Origin: Heterocephalus glaber
Lineage: Eukaryota > Chordata > Mammalia > Rodentia > Bathyergidae
Length of the DNA: 64,000 nt
Assembly: GCF_000247695.1 (NCBI RefSeq)
Contig: NW_004624801.1
Coordinates: 124,001 to 188,000, forward strand
Direction: 5' to 3'
The stretch's first letter is position 1; the number at the start of each line of letters is the position of its first letter. Below are positions 12,190 through 23,231 of the stretch, one piece after another. The translations under genes were made by a program, and so were the position numbers. The notes beneath the pieces were generated by a model. The model was not told the origin of the DNA. It worked only from the letters and a program-made list of their open reading frames with translations, and did no database searches.

Positions 12190-13725
12190 CATAAAGAAGG
12201 GCAAGAGAAACAAGCAAAGGTGGAAAGCAAGAAGGAAATGACTGAAGAAAAATACTTTCTAGGTAACTATAATTGAATAGTCAATATAATGCCACAAAAA
12301 GCAGCATGGAAAAAGAGCAGCATAAACTGATTACTTTACACATTAATCAAAGCAAATTAAAGGATGAGAATGTTAATCTCCTGTGCATGTAGTTTGTTCA
12401 CCTTTCTTTCAATTCTTAGAATTCGTCACTGGGATATGTTGCTTGGTGTCAAGGTCAGTCTTTTGTACCTCATTAAAGAAGCATTTACAGCTGGATGGGT
12501 GCGATCTGTTCTTCCCTTGAAGCCAAACTTAGATCTGAATTGACAACCAGACTCTGCTCTCTCTTTATTTCCCATGTGCAGTGAGAAAGGAAGAGCATAT
12601 GTTCTGATGTTGAAGGAATGGGATGTTTGGAGTTCCTGAAGTCGCTTTCCATTTGGTGAAACCTATATTCATCCCACTCCCTCTTGACTGCACATGTGCG
12701 GTGCAACATTTGCTGCAAGGTGACTCAAACATGAGCTTCAGCTAACATCCTTTCTGCGAGATCCAGAAATACAAATTAGCCTGTGTTGGAAGAAGATTAG
12801 GGACTGCTCTTTAAGCAGTCTTTCATTCTGCAGTTTTATTTTCCAGTCATATTGCCAAGAGAGTATCTTTTTCCAGAAGTTTCTCCTCTGTTCTACTCTT
12901 CTCTGATTTTAGCTTTTTTTTTTTTTTTTGCCTTCGTCTCACATCCAATGGTATCTTCACTGAAGCCTCTTGCTGCTTCTTACCCTATGTTCTTATATCA
13001 TCTTTTATCTTTGAACTCTGCATCTTATTTTAGAACTGTTCTTGGTCAGCCACAAAAACATTGATATATGAAGGGTTGTCCACAAACTGTATAAATTTCC
13101 TGTTTTGTTGAATAACATTTCATTCACCATTTAGATTTTCTTGAATCTCATGACTATAATTCATTACCAAATACTGATTGCTTACATCATGTTTATAATG
13201 ACACTTTCATTTTCACATAAATGCTCCTAGCACCAAGAAGAGGATACAGCCACCTTCCATATTCCTCTATTTTTAAAATTCATCCCTCCAAGAATATACT
13301 ATGTTATACTTCCTATGTCTAGGAAGTCGAAGTAGGTGTAATTAACCTACTACCAAAACTATTGGTGTGTTTAAAAGAATGTTTCTGAAGCCCTGGTAGT
13401 AGTAGAATAACCACTTGGACGATTACTCCTTGTTTCTGTTTTGTTCTTCTCAGTCTTCCACAGTAGCTCTGATTTTTCTTGTTTACGGTGTTTGAACTTT
13501 GGAAGCCTCTTTATTGTCACAGTCCTTGCTACTTCTGAACAGGAAGGATGACTGTGAAGCCCTGGGTTCTGTGGTCACCCTGCACTGTTTGGATATGTCC
13601 TGGAAGGAGGAAAGGACAGCGGTTAGGGCCTAATGGAAACACTGCGTAGTGACTGGAAACACGGACATTGATTGAGTTGTTGTGTATTGTTAGATTATGC
13701 CCTCAAATTTAAACTCTTTAAAAAC
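12190..13725. other. No gene recognised
   Basis: Apparently single-copy. A T-run at 12909-12929 is flanked by pyrimidine-rich sequence. Short ORFs on both strands (60-77 codons) show no recognisable domain. Confidence 0.35.
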
Positions 13726-13729
13726 ACTG

Positions 13730-13747
13730 TTTTTTTGGGGGGGGGGG
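13730..13747. repeat. T7-G11 homopolymer junction
   Basis: Seven T followed by eleven G. Such tracts are prone to sequencing and assembly length error. Confidence 0.9.
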
Positions 13748-13749
13748 AT

Positions 13750-15830
13750 TTCTATGAAGTTGAAATATCCAAGTCTTACCACTAAGTCATCTTGATGTTT
13801 GATCCTTTCTTGATACGATGTTTTAAATGTAATGATATTCTTGAGAACAAAACAGGTATGTTTATTAAGTTATGGGAAAATTCAATAAAATTCTTCTCCA
13901 AATCTTGTTTTTAGTTCTAATTTGTTAGAAGAGAGAAAGGCTTCTATGGAGAAAGAATTCCCAAATGACTAACAACTTTTATTTTCTTTTTAATGCTTTA
14001 TTTGTAGCACTTGAAACTAATTCAATGATAAAATCAATAAAACGGAGACTTGATATTGGTGATCAGTCAGAGGTTCTGGATTTATAATCCATGACAATTT
14101 AAACACTGATTCGCTATTGATACTTGTTTTTAATTTGGTCAAGCAAGAAATTCAGGGGACTGTTGTAATTAAAATGTCACCTCTTTATCTATCTCTATTC
14201 TCATGTCCAAAGTTTTGTATTTATTTTCTGGGAAGAACCATTAACTGAGAGGGTGACACTAAATATGATGTCACTTGTGTTCCATGCCAGGAGGCTGACT
14301 TATAGAAGGAGGTGTTCTCAGTCAAATTCCCTGTCTATATTCTATCTTTGGAATAAGACGTAAAAGAAAAGGAGGGAGGAAAGAAAAAAGAAGAGAAATA
14401 ATAAACACCTACATCATCAGCTATAGTGAAATGTTACAATAATAGTCTAAGATCTTATCCCTCCCACCGTTGCTTTGAGAAAACACTGGTGTAAATAACC
14501 ATGAATCCATTCTCAATGAAACCCAAACAAATAAAAAAGTTCAAATCTTAGTAAAATGAAACAGTCCAATGAGTGCTTTCTCCTGCGAAGGCACCAGCTC
14601 AGGGTGGTTCAAGGCAGAGAGGGAGAGATAAGAAAGACGATCTGGATTTGGGGTGGACACTATCCAGATTATCTGTTTGCTCTATTTTTTGATTTACCAG
14701 TTACTTTTTCACCCTCCAAAGGGGTAAGAAATGCCCACTTCATGGTAGTCTAACAACATATACATATTATAATTTTAATTAATCTTTTACTTGAACCGTG
14801 TTGAATTTTTCAGTATATAAATCTTGAGAGCTACAGGTTTATCACTAAGTTTTAGAATAATATTTTATGCCTAGTGTTTTGCCATGAACTAAACATATTC
14901 CTACATAGTGTATCATTTGAGCCTCAAAATTGTTTGAAGGGGTGGGTAAGACAGGCATGATTATCTGTGTTTTACTAACAGAAACATTAGGCTTCTATTT
15001 GTTGTAAATTTCTTATCTTCAAGATCAATTATCTGTAAGATGGTGGGCTATGTGTTAGCAGTTTAAAATATTTTCTGGATAGTTTGATCCATAACTTTAG
15101 AAATTTTAAATGAAAAATTTAAAAATTCTATTTCTTTCAATCATCACCCCTGTCCTTTGGGGATATGAGATGTTCTCTGTGACCAGTTGGTAACCAAGTT
15201 CACTACCTGGAACTAGTCAGAAAAAAAAGATGCCAAAATAAAGCCAAGTGAAAGAAAAAAAAAGCAAATTGTTACCGTCTTTAACTGAACTGATTTAAGA
15301 CATAACAAGGGAAATGGAAAATATTGGACTATCCTAACAGATAACTTTGCTTGCCAAGCTACAGGCAGATCGGGATCTAAGAGGCTTAGTCTTAAAACTC
15401 CTGGAAAATAGAATGATTCCAACTGGAAATTTTTTTAAATGACTTTCAAAAGTAGGACACTAGAGATCAGTGACATAGTACAAATACAAACATTAATAAA
15501 TAGGCTATAAGTAATCAGATTCTATGTACACTTTCCAACATATCTAAAAAGATCTGCATGTGCGGACAATTGTTATTGTCAGCAGTCTAGAAACCCTATA
15601 TACCCTCGACAGTTTCAAATGGTCTCTACCAGTTTATGATTAAACCCACTGAAATCCATGGGGCTACAGCATAAACACAGATATATAAACACGCATGCGT
15701 TAAATGTCTTCACCAGTGACCAAAATGTTATACTGATTTTATGAGAAGTTGGTTTTCCAGCCACCGAGTGGCTGTAAATGTTAAGTGTTTTTACAGGTTG
15801 TTGCTTTCCCAGCTGCTGGGCTGCTTTAGA
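13750..15830. other. No gene recognised
   Basis: AT-rich, apparently single-copy sequence. 14340-14400 is purine-rich. None of the short ORFs is supported. Confidence 0.35.
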
Positions 15831-15833
15831 TGC

Positions 15834-15904
15834 TCTCTCTCTCTCTCTCTCTCTCTCCCCCTTTCTCTCTCTCTTTCTCCCCCTCTCTTTCCTCCCCCTC
15901 TCTC
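15834..15904. repeat. TC/CT pyrimidine microsatellite
   Basis: CT dinucleotides with C- and T-rich interruptions. It produces spurious low-complexity Leu/Ser-rich (plus) and Arg/Glu-rich (minus) frames. Confidence 0.95.
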
Positions 15905-16190
15905 TGCACACATCCTTACTTTTCCAGCTGTTAAGCCACTCTGTACATTTTTATGAAGTTTTTCCTTTTTCTTTTACTAGCTAAATCTATTTATATTTTA
16001 CTCACAAAAGCAAGTGCAAAATTGTCTTGGCACCATCCAACTTTTATTTTTATTGAATTTTTTAAACTACAAATAAAAATTCCATCCCTGTTTCAGTGCT
16101 TTCCAGAAAGTGGGGGCCCTACTTATAATGAATCCAAGATGAACATTACGAGTTCATCTCAGAATTTAGATACCACAAAAGCACTCTCCT
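15905..16190. other. No feature recognised
   Basis: Short non-repetitive stretch leading into the tandem repeat at 16191. Confidence 0.3.
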
Positions 16191-16293
16191 TGTGGTATGC
16201 TTAGTGGAAACACTGTTCTTGTGGTATTTCCATTGGAAATATTGTACTCGTGGTATTTTTCAATGGAAAAACTATTACTGTGGCATTACTGAG
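16191..16293 (+). repeat. Small minisatellite, 29-bp period
   Basis: The heptamer 'tgtggta/cgtggta/tgtggca' recurs at 16191, 16220, 16249 and 16279, with 'gtggaaac', 'ttggaaat' and 'atggaaaa' at matching offsets inside the first three units. That gives three and a half diverged units of 29-30 bp. An ORF (16192-16374) reads through with a loosely repeated Trp-containing motif, but nothing supports translation. Confidence 0.8.
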
Positions 16294-16294
16294 C

Positions 16295-17639
16295 ACTGTA
16301 GGAAATACTGGCTGGAATCTTGTAACAAATGGCCAGGGGAAGAGGGGAGATGCAGAGTGAGAGAGTTAAATTAAGGTAGCAATGGATGCTGATGCAAGGA
16401 GTTTGAAAGACAGATGATGAGGAGGATGATATCTTATTTCACAATCCAAAATGAACTCCCAGTTACATTCTGTCTGGGGAAAGGAAGAAAACTTATTTTC
16501 TAATTAGGAGAAGTTTTATGAAAGCCCAAAGATAAAGTGTGGGTGAGAAACAAGACTTAAATATAAATTCAAGAGTGAAAAAAAAAGTAAGACCATAGGC
16601 ATTTAAAACAGGGGTGTACATTGCAGTTCTACCTTGGTCCCTTTTCAAAAAGTCTAAAGGAGGATGTGCTTAAGAAAGAAGACCCCAAGTAAACGGTTCA
16701 AAGGAAAAACACGACACGAGGGAGAATTTTTAGAAGGATTTTTCTCAATCAAGTGTGAGGTTGGACTGTGTTGAAATAGCCCAATTTAAAATAATGACCT
16801 AGTTGGGCACAGTGCTTTTCTGTATTACCCAGCACTCTCCAGCAGGATCCTCTGCTTCTGCTGGGCAGACTTCTCACAATCGCTTATTGACACCTGGCTT
16901 CTTTTCACATTTGACTTCCTGCTTGTGGTGGTCCTCCTTCTTCAGATACTCTTCATTTATCTAAATTCCTTTTGGACTTAAAGCTAAAGTCAAAGTTCCG
17001 AACACCCACTGAAACCATTCTGACTCCTCCACCTTACATGGATCGACCACTTTTAAAAACTGTAACACAGAGGTATTTCTCTACACATTAGCATTTCTTG
17101 GTATGCTTAGGCCCTGAGCCTTAGCAACAATATTGATGGCAGTCACCTCACTTTGTATTTCCTTGTGATATACAGCACTGAGCAGTTTTGAATGCTAAGT
17201 ACAAGATATAACCAAAATACATGGTGAATATTTAAATTTTAATTAAATTATTACAGTAAAAAACACAGTGCCATTATTCCCAATCATAATACTACCCTTC
17301 ACTTCCAAACCACTGATTTTATTGTTCTTGGCACTTTTGGAAGCAGTTTTGGAAGTCTTCTTTCCAGAGTGTCTACAAAATGTGATGAAAAATATGGTGA
17401 ATGGTGCTTCCAGATGCCATTTAATGGAAATGCAGGCTTGAAAAAACACTACAGTGTTATCTTCATCCATCTTATTCACAAAATCTGGCATGGTGTGACT
17501 CCTGGCTTTTTCTCAAAGTAAAAATGACCATGCAAGGTAAATGTTTTGAATTGATTTAGGACATCAAGGCAGCCACAGCAGTGAAGCTAAAGACACTCAG
17601 GAAAGAGGACTTCCAGAACTGATTCAGAAGGTGTCACAG
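16295..17639. other. No gene recognised
   Basis: No confident repeat. A minus-strand open frame of 82 codons (17491-17243) has no recognised domain. The plus-strand text at 17560-17640 has a weak resemblance to a mariner-type transposase reading, too short to call. Confidence 0.3.
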
Positions 17640-17649
17640 ATGATGAGAT

Positions 17650-17761
17650 AGGGCTCGGGATTTAGCTTAGTGATTTTGCTGCCTGCCTTGCAAGCCCAAG
17701 GTCCCAAGTTCGATCCCTGGTACCCCCCCCCGAAAAAAAAGAAAAGAAAAGAAAAAAAAGA
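17650..17761 (+). mobile_element. ID-type SINE with C-run and complex A-tail
   Basis: 'gggctcgggatttagcttagtg' (A-box side) and 'aagttcgatccctggtacc' (B-box side) give the ID layout, followed by C9 and a GAAA-rich tail. The direct repeat ATGATGAGAT at 17640-17649 and 17762-17771 is the TSD. It is the best-preserved plus-strand ID B-box in the window. Confidence 0.93.
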
Positions 17762-18017
17762 ATGATGAGATTAAGTATGTTCAAAATGAGAGGAAACACT
17801 ATGAGGGGCATTAATGGTAATGTGTCTTTTATTGTAATTTTTAAAAAATTTAAACATTGACTTTTGATCACTTCTCATATTGTCAGTTGCTTAGCTGAGG
17901 TAAAGAAAACATCAATTTTTTCTATCTTCAATGTTTAAGTATTGTAGCTCTTAGCGCTAGAGCTATAATAGGAAAATCCTCAATATGCAGAGCCTGAAAT
18001 AATATTGGCTATTAAAA

Positions 18018-18240
18018 TTTTTTTCTTAGTATATGTTTGGAATACATAATGATTATATTCACTGAGAGGAGTTGGTATCTGTACATAACACCTCTTAACT
18101 CTTTTTTTTATCTCCTCCTCTTCCTGTCTCCTCTCCCTCCATCTCAAGTTACCTCCCTTTTTGCAAAAGATCTCTCCTTCCTATTATCTATCTTTTATTT
18201 TTTATCTATATTTCAGGCTTCTCATATAAGAGAAACCATG
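18018..18240 (-). mobile_element. Older L1 3' UTR (left half, interrupted)
   Basis: Starts with a T-run (18018-18024) and the minus-strand L1 3' UTR pattern 'gtttggaatacataatgattat', then a pyrimidine tract, 'tttgcaaaagatct' and 'ttctcatataagagaaacca'. The sequence resumes at 22456 after the younger L1. The uninterrupted copy at 45490-46022 shows the same junction read straight through. Confidence 0.85.
18228..18240 (+). repeat. Left TSD of the younger L1
   Basis: AAGAGAAACCATG, identical to 22443-22455. Confidence 0.93.
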
Positions 18241-18800
18241 GGACCATCGGTAAGTGCCCACAGAGCCTGGCAAGCAGCAGTGTGGACCAGAGCCACGTGG
18301 TTGCAGGCAGATCCCAGCCAGGTCCCTGCCCAGACAAAAGTGGCTCGGCACACAAGCCCAAGCCAGAGGGCAGTCCAGAAAATAGTTGCACAGGAGCACA
18401 AGCATCAGCCACAGGCCCACCCCATATCATTGATAAGAGCGTGGAGATCTTAGCCAGAAAACTGGTCAGACACCAGGGTCTGGGGTGCACAGATCCCAGT
18501 CAAAGGCCCTCCCATACAATAGCTACATGGGGAGCAGGCCCTAGCCAGAGGCTTGTCTAGATACAGGCCCCAGCCAGAAACCTGCCAGGCAACAGGTCAG
18601 CTCAGGGACCCAGAGGGCAACAATTCTGAACCTAGGAATTGGTACACTGGTGAGCAGCATGGAAAAGGTTGCTTGGTGGCTTGCTGAGAATTGAAGACCA
18701 CTGGGTGAGCAAAAAGTTGCCTCAACAAAGGCACAGCAGGCTGCATCTGTTGAAATGAGAAGACACATTAAATAAGTATCAAAACCAGACTTCCAGATCA
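18241..18800 (+). promoter_or_regulatory. L1 5' UTR with diverged internal subrepeats
   Basis: GC-richer than its surroundings. 'cccagccaggtccctgcc', 'cctagccagaggcttgtc' and 'cccagccagaaacctgcc' are related strings spread over 18310-18590, suggesting short degenerate subunits. L1 5' UTRs carry the internal promoter; activity here cannot be judged. Several frames are open by composition (18037-18453, 18282-18560) and should not be called genes. Confidence 0.7.
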
Positions 18801-18819
18801 CCTAAGGCAACCTCAAAGG

Positions 18820-19175
18820 GAAATGAGAAAGAACAAACTGATACTCAACCACCCAGACTCCCTGAACTGGCAATGAAAGAGGATATGGGAAAAATGAAAT
18901 CAGAAGTAAATTCTAAGATAACAACAGAGATTGTGCTCATAGTGCAAGACATGATTAATAAATCTAGAGCAGACACAGATTAAAAAAATAGGGGAGCTGA
19001 AGAACACGATGGAATCCCAACATAGGAAACACATAGAATCCATAAAACAAATACAAACAGATTTCCAGGAGATCAAAAACCCCATAGAAAGTTTACACAG
19101 CAGAATGAGCAAGTGTGAGAATAGAATTTCAGATATAGAAGATAGGATTGTAATTAGTGACCAGGAAATGAAAAA
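18820..19175 (+). pseudogene. L1 ORF1 N-terminal/coiled-coil fragment
   Basis: The frame starting at 19009 reads 'MESQHRKHIESIKQIQTDFQ' and continues with a heptad-like region containing 'ENRISDIEDRI', typical of the ORF1p coiled coil that drives trimerisation. The RNA-recognition and C-terminal domains of ORF1p are absent. Confidence 0.8.
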
Positions 19176-19179
19176 TTTC

Positions 19180-20928
19180 TCAAAGAGGAAATTAAGGAAG
19201 AAAGCAGACAGTTTCTATACTTAAATGACAATGCCAATACAACATATCAGAATCTATGGGACACAATGAAAGCAGTATTATGAGGGAAATTCATAGCAGT
19301 GAATTCTCATATTAGGAAAACAGAGCCAGCTCAATTAAACAACCTGATGCTGAACCTCAAGCTTCTAGAAAAAGAAGAGCAGGACAAACCCAAAGCTCAT
19401 ACAAAGGAGGAAATTATAAAGATCGGAGCAGAAATCAATGCAATGGAGACTAAGAGAACGATACAAAAAAATCAATGAAGCAAAGAGTTGGTTCTTTGAA
19501 AGAATAAACAAAACTGATAAAACCTTATCCAACTTTATCAAAACAAAGGAAAGAAAAGGTCCAAATCCATGCAATTAGGAATGAAAAGGGTGAATTGCAA
19601 AGGACCCAGCAGAAATCCAGAGGATCATCAATACCTACTTCGAAAATCTATGCACCAATAAGATGGACAACACAGAAGAAATGGACAGATTCCTAGATAT
19701 GTATGAATTACCAAAGTTGAATGAAGAAGACCTGAAAATTCTAAACAACTCAATATCAATCAGTGAAATTGAAAAATGTAATTAAAAACTTAGCAACTAA
19801 GAAAAGTTTGGGCCCTGATGGCTTCACTGCTGAATTCTACAAGACATTTATACAGGAACTAATGCCACTACTGTTTAAATTCTTCAGTGAAATTGAAAGG
19901 GAGGCAATACTTCCAAATTCATTCCTGGAAGCATGCATCACCTTGATCCCCAAAGCAGAGAAAGACCCAACCAAAAGAGAACTATAGGCCAATCTCACTA
20001 ATGAACACAGATGCAAAAATCCTTACTAAGATAATGGCAAATAGAATGCAGAAGATCATCAAGAAGATCATAAACACTGACCAAGTGGAATTCATCTCAG
20101 GGATGCAGGGATGGTTCAACATATGCAAATCAATCAATGTAATACAATAGAGCCAAGGACAAAAACCATATGATCATCTCAATAGATGCAGCAAAAGCGT
20201 TTGACAAAATCCAACACACATTCATGATAAAAACTCTACAAAAAATTGGAATAGATGGTTTCTACCTGAATCTGATAAAAGCCACCTATGAAAAACCAAT
20301 AGCCAATATCATACTAAAACTGAAATCCTTCACACTAAAATTAAGAACAAGACAAGGATGTCCACTGTCACCACTCTGTTTAATATAGTTTTAGAAACAT
20401 TAGCCACAACAATTAGACAAGAGAAAAAGAATAATAAGGATAGGAAATGAAGAAGTCAAATTGTCATTATTTGCAGATGACATGATACTCTATAGAGAAG
20501 ACCCCAAGAACTCCACCAAAAGTCTTCTAGACTTAGTAACCAAATTCAGTAAAGTAGCTGGATACAAGGTCAACAAAAATCAATAGCTTTCCTGTACACG
20601 AATAACAGACTCACTGAGAGAGAAATGAGGCAAACAATTCCCTTCACAATAGCAACCAAAAATTGAAATACCTAGAAATCAACCTAACAAAAGAAATCAA
20701 AGACCTCTTTTCTGAGAACTATAGCACTCTGAAAAGAGAGATTGAAGATGATATCAGAAAATGGAAAGACATCCCTTGCAACTGGGTAGGAAGAATCAAC
20801 ATAGTGAAAATGGCCATATGTCCAAAACTGCTATATGGATTCAATGCAATCCCAATTGAAATCCCAGCAGCATACTTCATGGACCTTGAGAAAACAATCC
20901 AAAAATTCATTTGGAACAAGAAGAGACC
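19180..20928 (+). pseudogene. L1 ORF2 linker and reverse transcriptase, broken
   Basis: ORF2p copies L1 RNA at the nicked target. Visible landmarks are the linker 'NTTYQNLWDTMKAVL' (about 19217-19260), '[13 protein letters not shown]' (from 19806, RT entry), '[14 protein letters not shown]' (from 20170), '[10 protein letters not shown]' (about 20348-20380) and 'LFADDM', the catalytic aspartate pair, at about 20470-20487. It continues to 'FIWNKKR' before the gap. Frames 19763-19987, 20170-20388 and the one from 20663 are separated by stops or shifts, so the product is dead. The endonuclease domain is missing. Confidence 0.93.
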
Positions 20929-21755
20929 NNNNNNNNNNNNNNNNNNNNNNNNNNNNNNNNNNNNNNNNNNNNNNNNNNNNNNNNNNNNNNNNNNNNNNNN
21001 NNNNNNNNNNNNNNNNNNNNNNNNNNNNNNNNNNNNNNNNNNNNNNNNNNNNNNNNNNNNNNNNNNNNNNNNNNNNNNNNNNNNNNNNNNNNNNNNNNNN
21101 NNNNNNNNNNNNNNNNNNNNNNNNNNNNNNNNNNNNNNNNNNNNNNNNNNNNNNNNNNNNNNNNNNNNNNNNNNNNNNNNNNNNNNNNNNNNNNNNNNNN
21201 NNNNNNNNNNNNNNNNNNNNNNNNNNNNNNNNNNNNNNNNNNNNNNNNNNNNNNNNNNNNNNNNNNNNNNNNNNNNNNNNNNNNNNNNNNNNNNNNNNNN
21301 NNNNNNNNNNNNNNNNNNNNNNNNNNNNNNNNNNNNNNNNNNNNNNNNNNNNNNNNNNNNNNNNNNNNNNNNNNNNNNNNNNNNNNNNNNNNNNNNNNNN
21401 NNNNNNNNNNNNNNNNNNNNNNNNNNNNNNNNNNNNNNNNNNNNNNNNNNNNNNNNNNNNNNNNNNNNNNNNNNNNNNNNNNNNNNNNNNNNNNNNNNNN
21501 NNNNNNNNNNNNNNNNNNNNNNNNNNNNNNNNNNNNNNNNNNNNNNNNNNNNNNNNNNNNNNNNNNNNNNNNNNNNNNNNNNNNNNNNNNNNNNNNNNNN
21601 NNNNNNNNNNNNNNNNNNNNNNNNNNNNNNNNNNNNNNNNNNNNNNNNNNNNNNNNNNNNNNNNNNNNNNNNNNNNNNNNNNNNNNNNNNNNNNNNNNNN
21701 NNNNNNNNNNNNNNNNNNNNNNNNNNNNNNNNNNNNNNNNNNNNNNNNNNNNNNN
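20929..21755. other. Assembly gap (827 N)
   Basis: A run of 827 N inside ORF2. The missing coding stretch between 'FIWNKKR' and the C-terminal 'DWCNHCG' region would be roughly this size in other L1 elements, so the gap may be a fairly true length. All long frames spanning it are artefacts. Confidence 0.99.
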
Positions 21756-22010
21756 AGACTGGTGCAACCACTGTGGAAATCAGTATGGAGATACCTCAAA
21801 GAAGTACGATTGCAAGTCTCATTTGACCCAGTTACTCCCCTACTGAGTATCTTCCCAAAAGAATTAAAGTGATATATGATATACCACAGTGATATATGTG
21901 CACCCATGTTTATAGCGGCACAGTTTGTGATAGCTAAAACTTGGAAACAGCCCAATTTCCCATTAACTGGAGACTGGATAAAGAAAATGTGTTTTTTCTA
22001 TAAAATGGAG
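21756..22010 (+). pseudogene. L1 ORF2 C-terminal fragment
   Basis: The frame to 21872 reads '[13 protein letters not shown]' and 'IFPKELK', then continues past a stop with 'cccatgtttatagcggcacag' and 'actggataaagaaaatgtg'. It corresponds to the same ORF2 end seen at 1679-1945 on the minus strand. Confidence 0.85.
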
Positions 22011-22442
22011 TACTAGTCAGCCATAAAGAAGGAAACAATAGAGACATTTATAGCTAAATGGATGTACATTCAGGCTACACTCTTAAGTGAAGTAAATAGG
22101 ACACAGATGTATAAATACTGAATAGTTTCTCTGGTGTGACAGACTGAGTGTAAATAAGGACTAAAAGGTAAAATAGATAAGGTGAAATAAGAAAAGGGAC
22201 AAAGGGAAAGGGAAATTGGGAGGGGCAGGGGAAAGGAAAAAAGGGAATGGAATTAATATGAGAAAATGAAAAGAAGGAAACAAAGTCTTTGCAAATAGGG
22301 AGGCGTGGAAAAGTTGAAGGGAGGGCAGAGGAGTAGGGAAGAAAATAAGAACCAAGATGGAGTATGTAAAAGTGCAAAGTCCCAATGGTGAAAGTCGTTA
22401 TGTTGTATATCTAAAGTGTACCAATAAAATTGATTTGAAAAA
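22010..22442 (+). mobile_element. L1 3' UTR with polypurine/G4-type tract and A-tail
   Basis: Purine-rich from about 22145 to 22350. G-runs at 22204-22206, 22210-22212, 22218-22220, 22222-22225 and 22228-22231, with loops of 1-5 bases, meet the G-quadruplex pattern. AATAAA occurs at 22423-22428, shortly before the A-tail at 22438-22444. Purine-rich 3' UTRs are a known trait of mammalian L1. Confidence 0.85.
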
Positions 22443-22455
22443 AAGAGAAACCATG
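22443..22455 (+). repeat. Right TSD of the younger L1
   Basis: AAGAGAAACCATG, identical to 18228-18240. It overlaps the end of the A-tail. Confidence 0.93.
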
Positions 22456-22600
22456 CAATCTTTAAGTTTGTGTGTCTGATTTATTTCACTTTAGAATATG
22501 GCCTCAAGCTGTATCCATTTTCCTATGAATGACTCAAGTTTATCTTTCTTTATGGCAGAGTAGTACTTCATTGTGTCTAAGTATTTCATTTTCTTGCGGC
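22456..22600 (-). mobile_element. Older L1 3' UTR (right half)
   Basis: Continues the older element from 18240: 'gtctgatttatttcac', 'atatggcctcaagctgtatccattttcc', 'ggcagagtagtacttcattgtg'. The match to 45720-45815 in the same order shows both halves were once contiguous. Confidence 0.83.
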
Positions 22601-22846
22601 TTACTTTTTATTCATGTCACCTTTCTGGTAGAGTGGCTCTTCTCTCATTGATGCCTCAGGAATTCAAGATCTTTCCAACTTGTGGCTTTTACACATGGTT
22701 TCCAAGGTTCCCCAGAAAGTGGTCTATTGAGTCACCTGAAGGGAAAAGGGAGTGGAAAATGTGAGTACTAAAATTTTCTGTAGAACTGACCTGAAATGTG
22801 GCATCTATTTCTCCTGGCATGTTTTATTGGTCAAGATAGACGGAGT

Positions 22847-23231
22847 TATGGGCTGAAAATTGTGTACAACTACATTCATAGATTGATATCTTACCCCCCA
22901 GCATCTCACAATGTGACTGCATTGGTCTTTAAAGAGAAAAGGACACTAAAATGAAATACTAGAGAAGGACTTCTCTGATATAATTGTTGCCTTAGTGAAA
23001 ACCAATAAATTTGGATACAAAAGGATACAAAAGAAAGAGCATGTGAAGATATCAAGGAGAAGACAGCCATATATAAGCCAAGGAAAGAGGCATCTGAAGA
23101 AATCAGTAAACCCTACGGCATCTTGGTCTTGGAGATTTTTATGCTCCAGAATTGTGAGAAAGTAAATTTCTGTTGTTTAAGCCACCTACCCAGTCTGTGC
23201 TACTTTTTTATAAATGCTCCAACAAACTGAT
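22847..23231 (+). mobile_element. MLT1-type ERVL-MaLR solo LTR
   Basis: Starts 'tgggctgaaaattgtgtac' and ends 'caaactgataca'. The diagnostic 3' block 'ccagaattgtgagaaagtaaatttctgttgtttaagccacc' lies at 23147-23189. About 385 bp, the usual size for this LTR class. No internal region or paired LTR. Confidence 0.82.

Larger units (their letters stand above)
18241..22442 (+). mobile_element. LINE-1 with 5' UTR, internal deletion, contains gap
   Basis: A plus-strand L1 bounded by a perfect 13-bp TSD. In order: GC-richer 5' UTR (18241 to about 18800), ORF1 coiled-coil part (about 18820-19175), ORF2 linker and reverse transcriptase (about 19180-20928), assembly gap (20929-21755), ORF2 C-terminus (21756-22010), polypurine 3' UTR (about 22010-22436) and A-tail. 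The ORF1 C-terminal half and the ORF2 endonuclease domain are missing: coiled-coil sequence passes within a few codons into ORF2 linker sequence near 19175. Stops and frameshifts break what remains. Presence of the 5' UTR shows the insertion was not 5'-truncated in the usual way. It was either deleted later or made by an already deleted source. Confidence 0.92.

Noticed and set aside
15615..15984. Arg/Glu-rich and Leu/Ser-rich ORFs around 15.8 kb
   Set aside because: They are translations of the CT microsatellite at 15834-15904.
17243..17491. Minus-strand 82-codon frame as a retrocopy of a small protein gene
   Set aside because: Lys/Ser-rich centre was suggestive, but no family was recognised and no TSD or A-tail was found at its ends.
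18241..18800. GC-richer block with several open frames as an exon cluster
   Set aside because: It is the 5' UTR of the L1 that starts exactly at the TSD edge (18241).
20663..21955. Long frames of 286-387 codons across the N run
   Set aside because: Most residues are X from the 827-base gap. Only the edges carry L1 ORF2 sequence.
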